A stretch of 16,601 nt of DNA from Candidatus Pacearchaeota archaeon (GTDB taxonomy: Archaea; Nanobdellota; Nanobdellia; Pacearchaeales; GW2011-AR1): positions 1 through 16,601 of the forward strand of contig NZCB01000037.1 of assembly GCA_002688165.1 (NCBI GenBank), in the 5' to 3' direction. Under the pieces are notes generated by a model, which was not told the DNA's origin, ran no database searches, and saw nothing but the letters and a program-made list of their open reading frames with translations. The first letter of the stretch is position 1, and each line of letters starts with the position of its first letter. Position numbers and translations under genes: made by a program. Below, piece after piece: positions 12,373-16,601 of this stretch.

Positions 12373-12624
12373 ATGTTAAAAAGAAAATCTGTGCGAGAAA
12401 AGGGAAAGGTTAATCTTAGTCGTTACTTTCAAGAATTTAGTAAAGGAGATAGGGTTGCAGTTATAAGAGAGTTGGCAGTTCAACCAAAGTTTCCAAAACA
12501 ATTACAAGGAAGATCAGGCGTTGTGGAGAGTAACAGGGGCAGTTCTTATATTGTTAAAATAAATGATATGAATAAGGAGAAAACTTATATAATCCACCCT
12601 GTTCATTTAAAGAAGTTAAAATGA
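12373..12624 (+). CDS. rpl21e: Ribosomal protein L21e
   Basis: 83 residues. Large-subunit protein found in archaea and eukaryotes. Recognised from VREKGKVNLSRYFQEFSKGD, then RVAVIRELAVQPKFPKQLQG with RSGVVESNRGSSYIVKI (SH3-like barrel) and IIHPVHLKKLK at the end. It is shorter at the N-terminus than usual (about 95): the typical G.RRKTR segment is missing, and no in-frame start exists further upstream because of a TAG at 12355-12357. First gene of rpl21e-rpoF-DUF655, a conserved archaeal order; its stop overlaps the rpoF start (ATGA). Confidence 0.95.
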   Translation: MLKRKSVREKGKVNLSRYFQEFSKGDRVAVIRELAVQPKFPKQLQGRSGVVESNRGSSYIVKINDMNKEKTYIIHPVHLKKLK

Positions 12625-12932
12625 TATTAGATAGAATTCCAATAAATATGAATGAAGTTAGCGAGATTGTTAAAGATATTGATGATAGTCCTCGAAAGGA
12701 AGAGATAGAATTATATTTAAAGAAATTTATGAAAACTAAACCTGATCATGCTAAGAAGATCAAGGAAGAAATAGAAGCTTTAGACTCTATAAAGATAAAG
12801 AGAGATCATATAGTTAAAATTGTTGACTTGCTACCTGCTGACTCTAGTGATTTGAATAAGATATTCACTGATGTTAGCTTAAATGAAGAAGAGATAAATA
12901 AAATTCTTGAGATTATTAAAAACTCTAAGTAG
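12621..12932 (+). CDS. rpoF: DNA-directed RNA polymerase subunit F (Rpb4)
   Basis: 103 residues, all-helical. It forms the polymerase stalk with RpoE (Rpb7), which is not in this window. The pattern MNEVSEIVKDI, then RKEEIELYLKKFMKTKPDHA, IKRDHIVKIVDLLPADSSDL and NEEEINKILEIIKNSK is typical of archaeal Rpb4, including the LP.D..DL...F motif of the HRDC-like C-terminal domain. Start overlaps the rpl21e stop by 4 bases; DUF655 follows after 8 bases. The gene order supports the call. Confidence 0.93.
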   Translation: MILDRIPINMNEVSEIVKDIDDSPRKEEIELYLKKFMKTKPDHAKKIKEEIEALDSIKIKRDHIVKIVDLLPADSSDLNKIFTDVSLNEEEINKILEIIKNSK

Positions 12933-12940
12933 GTTTTAAA

Positions 12941-13480
12941 ATGGAAAAAGAAGAACATGCTTTAGTACTAGATTATTTGCCCTATGGATATCCTTTGGAC
13001 AATAAAATGATGCCTCTAGCTCAAGCCATAGGAGTTAAGAATTTTACATTATTGCAATTAATTCCTAGAAGAGGAGTTAAGTTAGAAATTGGAGAGGAAG
13101 TTTATATTGGGGAAGGTAAACGGGATAAAATTTATTATATTCAAGGAAGAATGCCTGAGAATAAATTAACAGAAACTACAAAACAACAATTACAAGAATT
13201 CATTGAGGGAAAAATTAATGAAGATCAAAAAAAATTTGTTGAGTTTTTTAATGTAGCTGAAGCTATTAATACGAGGTTGCATCAGTTTGAGTTGTTGCCA
13301 GGTTTTGGTAAAAAGCATACAGAATCTATTTTAGAAGAAAGAAATAAGAAACCCTTTGAATCTATTGAAGATTTAAAGAATAGAGTTGCTAATTTGCCAG
13401 ACCCAAAAAAAGCTATTGAAAAAAGAATGGTGGAAGAGATAACGGGGAGGGAGAAATACCATTTATTTTTGGGAAAATAA
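12941..13480 (+). CDS. DUF655 family protein (COG1491), predicted RNA-binding
   Basis: 179 residues. ALVLDYLPYGYP (about 7-18) and the OB-like stretch FTLLQLIPRRGVKLEIGEEV with YIGEGKRDKIYYIQGR (35-70) are family signatures. The C-terminal half has a helix-hairpin-helix: LHQFELLPGFGKKHTESILE (113-132). The protein is conserved next to rpl21e and rpoF in archaea and is presumed to bind nucleic acid, probably in ribosome or RNA metabolism; the exact role is not established to my knowledge. In many archaea ksgA follows; here the S13 operon does. Spacing of 8 bases from rpoF indicates the same transcript. Confidence 0.92.
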   Translation: MEKEEHALVLDYLPYGYPLDNKMMPLAQAIGVKNFTLLQLIPRRGVKLEIGEEVYIGEGKRDKIYYIQGRMPENKLTETTKQQLQEFIEGKINEDQKKFVEFFNVAEAINTRLHQFELLPGFGKKHTESILEERNKKPFESIEDLKNRVANLPDPKKAIEKRMVEEITGREKYHLFLGK

Positions 13481-13487
13481 ATATTTT

Positions 13488-13502
13488 CGAAAGGTTTAAA
13501 AG
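13488..13502 (+). promoter_or_regulatory. rpsM operon promoter (BRE and TATA)
   Basis: CGAAAGGTTTAAAAG is a textbook archaeal BRE (CGAAAGG) followed by TATA (TTTAAAAG). Transcription would start near 13525, giving a leader of about 14 bases before ATG 13539. It drives rpsM-rpsD-rpsK. Confidence 0.75.
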
Positions 13503-13538
13503 ACCATTTATTCAAGAATAATTATATGATTACAAAAA

Positions 13539-14048
13539 ATGCCTAAACAAGATTTAGATAATGCAGGTGCTACACCGGAAGAGGGTGTGGCTCGCAGAGA
13601 ACCGAAAAAGGAGCTTGCAAGCATAGTGAGAATTGTGCAAACAGATATCCCGGGGCATAAAAATATTCTAACAGGTTTAACATATATTAAGGGTATTTCG
13701 TGGAGTATAAGCAATGCTATCTGTAAAATATTAAAAATAGATAATCAAAGAAAAATTTCTGATTTGAAAGAAGAGGATATTAATAGAATTACTGAATTTT
13801 TAAAAAATCCTGAACTTCCAGATTATTTAAAGAATCGAAGAAATGATTTTGAAAGTGGAGAGGATTCTCATTTGATCTCAACAGATTTAGATATGAAAAA
13901 GGAATTTGATATTAGAAGATTGAAGAAAATTAGATCTTATAGGGGATTGAGACATGCATTTAAACATCCAACTAGGGGTCAAAGAACTAGAAGTAATTTT
14001 AGAGGGAAAGGTAAGAAGAAAGCTGTGGGGGTAAAGAGTAAGAAGTAA
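13539..14048 (+). CDS. rpsM: Ribosomal protein S13 (uS13)
   Basis: 169 residues. Small-subunit head protein that contacts the P-site and tRNA. Core from about residue 27: ASIVRIVQTDIPGHKNILTG, TYIKGISWSISNAICKILKI (helix-two-turn-helix) and C-terminal SYRGLRHAFKHPTRGQRTRS. The tail is basic (FRGKGKKKAVGVKSKK). About 25 extra N-terminal residues (MPKQDLDNAGATPEEGVARR, EPKKE) are polar and precede the normal start. An upstream ATG near 13527 is out of frame and stops after six codons. First gene of the S13-S4-S11 run; the rpsD region follows one base after the stop. Confidence 0.95.
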   Translation: MPKQDLDNAGATPEEGVARREPKKELASIVRIVQTDIPGHKNILTGLTYIKGISWSISNAICKILKIDNQRKISDLKEEDINRITEFLKNPELPDYLKNRRNDFESGEDSHLISTDLDMKKEFDIRRLKKIRSYRGLRHAFKHPTRGQRTRSNFRGKGKKKAVGVKSKK

Positions 14049-14123
14049 AATGATTAGACAATGTAAATCAGAGATTTCCAAGCCTAACCATTTGTTTGGA
14101 GGAGAGAGCAAATGATTAGACAA
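14048..14123 (+). repeat. 14-bp direct repeat of the rpsD start region enclosing a 48-bp insert
   Basis: AAATGATTAGACAA occurs at 14048-14061 and 14110-14123. The second copy holds the rpsD ATG; the first sits directly on the rpsM stop. The 48 bases between (14062-14109) include the inverted repeat AAATC-AGA-GATTT (14065-14077) and the GGAGGA ribosome-binding site of rpsD. It looks like a small insertion with a target duplication, or a slippage product. TTCCAAGCCT in the insert also occurs at 10681-10690 in the tRNA-Leu spacer. Confidence 0.75.
14050..14115 (+). CDS. Possible upstream peptide of rpsD
   Basis: 21 codons: MIRQCKSEISKPNHLFGGES then K and stop. It shares the first four residues with S4 because its start lies in the duplicated 14-bp repeat. 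It starts one base after the rpsM stop and ends overlapping the rpsD ATG (ATGA), so ribosomes leaving rpsM could translate it and pass on to rpsD. There is no protein-family support. It may be a translational coupling device or an accident of the insertion; confidence is low that the peptide itself matters. Confidence 0.3.
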   Translation: MIRQCKSEISKPNHLFGGESK

Positions 14124-14816
14124 AAGAAAAAATACTCAAGACCGCAGAGACCTTTTGATAAGGCTAGAATAGATGAAGAAAATATTCTTAGAGAGAAATA
14201 TGGTTTGAAGAATAAAAAGGAAATTTGGAAGGCTGATGCATCTATTGGAAGAATTAGAAATTTGGCTAAACAATTAATTACTGCTAGTGAAGAAGATAAA
14301 AATGCTTTTATTGAGAGAATGAAGGCTAGAGGGTTTGAAGTGGAGAATATTGCGGAAGTTCTTGCATTAGATAAAGAAGATTGGTTGAAAAGAAGACTAC
14401 AAACAATTTTGGTTGTTAAGAAATTGACGACAACACCAAAACAAGCTAGACAATTAATTGCACATAAGCATGTTTCAATTGGAAATCAAATAGTTAATGT
14501 TCCTTCCTATATGGTTACATTGGCTGAAGAAAATTTGGTTAAGTTAAATATTATTTTGAAAGTTAATCAGAAGACCTCAAAAGAAGAAGAAATTAAGAAA
14601 GAAATTTTAGATGAAGAGCAAACTGATGAAGAATTTGCTGAAGAAAGTAAAGGAGATGATAAGGCTAATGAAGGAAATTCAGAAGAGCCTAGCGAAAGTG
14701 AAGAGGTTGTAGAGAACGAGGATGTAGATGGCCCTAATGAAGAGAATGTAGATCAATCCAGTGATGAAGTGAAAGAGGATAAGGCTGTAGAACAAAATGA
14801 GGAGGTTAAAGAATAA
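14112..14816 (+). CDS. rpsD: Ribosomal protein S4 (uS4) with long acidic C-terminal tail
   Basis: 234 residues. Primary 16S rRNA-binding protein of the small subunit. Residues 1-92 are the archaeal S4 N-terminal region (KYSRPQRPFDKARIDEENIL, LREKYGLKNKKEIWKADASI); 94-140 are the S4 RNA-binding domain (RRLQTILVVKKLTTTPKQAR, LIAHKHVSIGNQIVNVPSYM). Residues 156-234 form an extra tail of mostly Glu, Asp, Ser, Asn and Lys with no expected fold, unusual for an rRNA-binding protein, since family members usually end soon after the S4 domain. Start at ATG 14112, with GGAGGA about 9 bases before it. Two bases separate it from rpsK, which begins with a similar charged extension. Confidence 0.94.
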   Translation: MIRQKKKYSRPQRPFDKARIDEENILREKYGLKNKKEIWKADASIGRIRNLAKQLITASEEDKNAFIERMKARGFEVENIAEVLALDKEDWLKRRLQTILVVKKLTTTPKQARQLIAHKHVSIGNQIVNVPSYMVTLAEENLVKLNIILKVNQKTSKEEEIKKEILDEEQTDEEFAEESKGDDKANEGNSEEPSESEEVVENEDVDGPNEENVDQSSDEVKEDKAVEQNEEVKE

Positions 14817-14818
14817 AA

Positions 14819-15334
14819 ATGGCTGAAGAAATCAAAGAAGAAAAAACGCAAGCTGAAGAAATAGAAGAAACTGAAAAGAAAAAAGCTGAAGAAAATTCAA
14901 AAGATAATGAGAAGGAAGATTCTAATAAAGATGAAAAGGTTGTAAAGAAAAAAGAAAAAGTGGAGAGAATTGGAGTTTTGAATATTTATACTACCTTCAA
15001 TAATACTATAATGAATCTTACAGATTTATCTGGTAAGAGTTTGGCTAAATTTACTGGAGGTCAATCTACCAAACAAGATAGATTGAAGGCGAATCCAACT
15101 ATTGCGATGTTTATTTCTCAAAGAATTGCTGAAGAGGCTAGAGATAATGGTATAACAAGTTTTTATGTAAAAGTTAGAGCTAAGACGGGTCAAACTAATC
15201 CTGGTCCCGGAACTCATGCTGCTATTAAATCGTTAACAAGAGCAGGATTTAAGATTTTAAGTATAATGGATACTACAAAAGTGCCTAGAGGCGGTCCAAA
15301 GAAGAAAGGTGGTAGAAGAGGTAGAAGAGTGTAA
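14819..15334 (+). CDS. rpsK: Ribosomal protein S11 (uS11) with charged N-terminal extension
   Basis: 171 residues. Small-subunit platform protein near the mRNA exit and the 16S 3' end. The core begins near residue 49: RIGVLNIYTTFNNTIMNLTD, then SLAKFTGGQSTKQDRLKANP, VKVRAKTGQTNPGPGTHAAI and TKVPRGGPKKKGGRRGRRV, all standard archaeal S11. Residues 1-48 are an extra Glu/Lys-rich, probably disordered or helical extension (AEEIKEEKTQAEEIEETEKK). A shorter start is not available: the next in-frame ATG lies inside the core. Two bases after rpsD, so co-translated. A purine-rich, low-complexity tract spans the rpsD/rpsK junction. Confidence 0.95.
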   Translation: MAEEIKEEKTQAEEIEETEKKKAEENSKDNEKEDSNKDEKVVKKKEKVERIGVLNIYTTFNNTIMNLTDLSGKSLAKFTGGQSTKQDRLKANPTIAMFISQRIAEEARDNGITSFYVKVRAKTGQTNPGPGTHAAIKSLTRAGFKILSIMDTTKVPRGGPKKKGGRRGRRV

Positions 15335-15346
15335 GGTTTAAAAACC
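15335..15346 (+). promoter_or_regulatory. rpoD promoter
   Basis: GGTTTAAAAACC, a 12-bp near-palindrome directly after the rpsK stop, contains TATA TTTAAAAA centred 25 bases before the rpoD ATG (15366). A leaderless rpoD mRNA independent of the S13 operon is therefore possible in addition to readthrough. Confidence 0.6.
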
Positions 15347-15365
15347 TACAAAAATCAATAATAAG

Positions 15366-16028
15366 ATGATAAAAACAATAAATTATGATAAAGATAAGCA
15401 GAAGATTAATTTTACAAGCGATATGCAAATTAATTTAGCTAATGCTATTAGGAGAAGTGTTCTTGAAATTCCAATAATGGCTATTGATGAGGTTGAAATA
15501 ACTAAGAATGATAGTGCATTGTATGATGAGATTTTAGCACATAGAATCGGACTTATACCCATTAAAACTGGTGCTAATAAGGAAATTAAGTTTAAATTGC
15601 AAGTAAAGGGTCCAAAAATAGTAGTTTCTGGAGATTTTAAACCTAGTACTGATGCAGAGGATAATTTGCCAATAGTTCTTTTAGATAAGGATCAGGAAGT
15701 AGAGGTTGTTGGGGAAGCTAGACTTGGAAAGGGAGAGGATCATATCAAATATTCTCCAGGTTTAATGTATTATAAACATAGTTTAGATGAGGAATTATTA
15801 GATTATTTACATATTGGAGAGGATGGCAAGGCAAGTTATGATGAAGAGGAAATGAAAAATAAAGGTTTGTCTGATGATAAAATTAGTAAAATCAAATCAT
15901 TCAAAGAAGCTCTTGAACTAGAGATAGGGATAGAATCTTGGGGTCAAATTGAAGTTAAGGATATTTTTATTAAAGCAGCAGATGTTTTAAGTGATAATTT
16001 AAAAGAGTTAGATAAGGCTGTTAAGTAA
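15366..16028 (+). CDS. rpoD: DNA-directed RNA polymerase subunit D (Rpb3)
   Basis: 220 residues. Assembly-platform subunit pairing with RpoL, equivalent to the N-terminal part of bacterial alpha. The dimerisation domain is seen in FTSDMQINLANAIRRSVLEI and EVEITKNDSALYDEILAHRI with GLIPIKT; later KYSPGLMYYKH and IESWGQIEVKDIF complete it. There is no cysteine anywhere in the protein, so the ferredoxin-like Fe-S domain found in some archaeal RpoD proteins is absent or cluster-free; the region about 135-190 is a short charged linker. Located after rpsK as in other archaea, but the usual rpl18e-rpl13-rps9 genes do not follow; a tRNA-Leu locus does. Confidence 0.95.
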   Translation: MIKTINYDKDKQKINFTSDMQINLANAIRRSVLEIPIMAIDEVEITKNDSALYDEILAHRIGLIPIKTGANKEIKFKLQVKGPKIVVSGDFKPSTDAEDNLPIVLLDKDQEVEVVGEARLGKGEDHIKYSPGLMYYKHSLDEELLDYLHIGEDGKASYDEEEMKNKGLSDDKISKIKSFKEALELEIGIESWGQIEVKDIFIKAADVLSDNLKELDKAVK

Positions 16029-16040
16029 TTTCATAAGGTT

Positions 16041-16048
16041 TTTATATA
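16041..16048 (+). promoter_or_regulatory. Promoter upstream of the tRNA-Leu(AAG) locus
   Basis: TATA box TTTATATA at 16041-16048, preceded by AAGG, predicts a start near 16070. That is before the tRNA-like element at 16080 and well before the tRNA at 16136, so the precursor would carry a leader of about 65 bases containing that element. Confidence 0.6.
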
Positions 16049-16079
16049 GTTAATTGATGTGTTAGTTGTAACTATTTGC

Positions 16080-16130
16080 TGCGGGAATGCCAGCTGAAAG
16101 AATTTTATATTCTTAGTGCTGTCATCCCAC
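16080..16130 (+). pseudogene. Partial tRNA-Leu-like element upstream of tRNA-Leu(AAG)
   Basis: TGCGGGAATGCCAG at 16080-16093 is an exact copy of the tRNA 5' end (16135-16148), and CTTAGTGC further on matches the tRNA variable arm. The segment folds as one long hairpin: CAGC/GCTG, ATG/CAT and GGG/CCC on the outside, AAGAAT/ATTCTT inside. It lacks an anticodon arm and T arm. It may be a deleted tRNA-Leu copy or a structured 5' leader; transcribed with the tRNA if the promoter at 16041 is right. Confidence 0.65.
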
Positions 16131-16135
16131 TATGT

Positions 16136-16219
16136 GCGGGAATGCCAGAGCGGTCAAATGGGCTTGGTTAAGGTCCAAGTGGCTTAGTGCCTTCGAGGGT
16201 TCGAATCCTTCTTCCCGCA
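16136..16219 (+). tRNA. tRNA-Leu(AAG)
   Basis: 84 nt class II tRNA. Acceptor GCGGGAA pairs with TTCCCGC, discriminator A. D stem CCA/TGG with loop GAGCGGTCAAA. Anticodon stem CTTGG/CCAAG around TTAAGGT, so positions 34-36 read AAG. Variable arm GGC-TTAGT-GCC shows compensatory change against AGC/GCT of the other tRNA-Leu. T arm GAGGG-TTCGAAT-CCTTC. A34 is unusual in archaea, where GAG is expected for this box. CCA is not encoded. Partial copies of its own 5' and 3' ends flank it. Confidence 0.92.
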
Positions 16220-16408
16220 TTAAATAATCTTAAAATTATTTATGGGAGATGGATTCATCACCCTTCGATTTCCTAGAAATCTCAGGCTCAATAATTTCTA
16301 TAAGAAATTTTTGGGACGTTCAAAATTAAAATTTTGAAGTCTTCGAATCCTTCTTCCCGCATATGATCTAAAGATCATAGAGAAAGAGGATCTCACTATT
16401 TCCCGCAT
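16200..16408 (+). repeat. Tandem tRNA-Leu 3'-end copies with hairpin spacers
   Basis: The tRNA 3' end (16200-16220, TTCGAATCC ... CCCGCAT) recurs exactly at 16342-16362 and as a 9-base remnant TTCCCGCAT at 16400-16408. After the first copy comes hairpin AAATAAT-CTTAAA-ATTATTT (16222-16241); after the second, ATGATCTAAAGATCAT (16363-16378), identical to that at 10654-10669. Between the full copies are further hairpins: GATTTC-CTA-GAAATC, AATTTCT-ATA-AGAAATT and TTCAAAAT-TAAA-ATTTTGAA. No ORF is present in this stretch. Confidence 0.85.
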
Positions 16409-16445
16409 TTAGTGCATTGTTAAGTTAAAGGGACTCGTAAATAAA

Positions 16446-16456
16446 CCTTATATAGG
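16446..16456 (+). promoter_or_regulatory. Promoter of the terminal membrane-protein gene
   Basis: CCTTATATAGG at 16446-16456 contains TATA TTATATAG centred about 25 bases before ATG 16476, predicting a leaderless mRNA. Confidence 0.6.
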
Positions 16457-16475
16457 TATTATTCCTTCTTTCCAT

Positions 16476-16601
16476 ATGAAAAAGGGGCAGATAACTATCT
16501 TCATCATTCTTGCATTATTTTTCGTAATTGCTATTGTAATAATTATTTTATTCAATTCAAACATAAATGAAGAGATACCTCCTATGGCTACCCCAATCAA
16601 A
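16476..16601 (+). CDS. Membrane-anchored or pilin-like protein, N-terminal part (cut by window edge)
   Basis: 42 residues are visible: MKKGQITIFIILALFFVIAI, VIIILFNSN, then NINEEIPPMATPIK. A short basic start (KKGQ) followed by one long hydrophobic segment (about 6-27) and a polar, proline-containing stretch is typical of an N-terminally anchored extracytoplasmic protein; KKGQ before the hydrophobic stretch also recalls archaeal type IV pilin-like signal sequences. The gene continues past the window, so no family can be given. It has its own TATA box and follows the tRNA-Leu repeat region. Confidence 0.7.
   Translation, partial: MKKGQITIFIILALFFVIAIVIIILFNSNINEEIPPMATPIK

Noticed and set aside
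12344..12412. 22-codon ORF overlapping the rpl21e start in another frame
   Set aside because: No family resemblance and no ribosome-binding site; it does not supply the missing L21e N-terminus.
16240..16362. A further complete tRNA ending in the 16342-16362 copy
   Set aside because: No acceptor 5' strand, D arm or anticodon arm can be paired; only the 3' end is tRNA-like.

Overview
The window is archaeal and AT-rich. Archaeal markers include ribosomal proteins L21e, S13, S4 and S11 in archaeal order, RNA polymerase subunits RpoD, RpoF (Rpb4) and RpoN, the RNase P protein Rpp21/RNP4, the wyosine enzyme Taw1, an archaeal Dph2, a DUF655 protein, TrmB-type and COG2522-type regulators, and TATA boxes about 25 bases upstream of start codons (mostly leaderless mRNAs). 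Small proteins, tight gene overlaps, a split dph2 and the kind of membrane proteins present suggest a DPANN archaeon (Woesearchaeota/Pacearchaeota-like). That placement is inference.

Layout. 1-1853 (minus): sufB then sufS (sufS cut by the window edge), iron-sulfur cluster assembly. 1876-3875 (minus): an aminotransferase, a cytoplasmic sulfite-oxidase-fold protein and a SemiSWEET-like membrane protein, divergent from a TrmB-family regulator (3954-4682). 4679-5374 (minus): a ferredoxin reductase-like flavoprotein, divergent from a small HTH regulator with a cysteine-rich tail (5425-5784). 5781-8797 (minus): a translation-modification cluster of dus, dph2 in two pieces, and taw1. 8828-10069 (minus): a DUF1858-IscA fusion and a bacterial-type superoxide dismutase. 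10118-10504 (minus): 5S rRNA and rpoN. 10568-10822 (plus): tRNA-Leu(CAA) and tRNA-Arg(CCT) around a tRNA-derived repeat. 10823-11080 (minus): RNase P protein. 11186-12284 (plus): a secreted membrane-anchored protein and a small zinc-ribbon protein. 12373-16028 (plus): rpl21e-rpoF-DUF655, then rpsM-rpsD-rpsK and rpoD. 16041-16408: tRNA-Leu(AAG) surrounded by partial copies of itself. 16476-end: start of a membrane protein.

Main results. (1) A near-identical 14-bp site, TTAACTATCGTTAA, lies between the TATA box and the transcription start region of sufB, of the superoxide dismutase gene and of the Cys-tailed HTH regulator. It also abuts the TATA box of the divergent flavoprotein gene. This looks like a small iron-sulfur/oxidative-stress regulon controlled by the HTH protein. 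(2) Both tRNA-Leu genes are followed by exact copies of their own 3' ends. Each full copy is followed by a related hairpin, and a spacer with conserved structure is shared by the two loci, suggesting a small tRNA-targeting element family or a tRNA-trailer RNA. (3) dph2 is split at about residue 86, between the first and second cluster-ligand cysteines. (4) rpsD is preceded by a 14-bp duplication of its own start region enclosing a 48-bp insert that makes a short upstream ORF.
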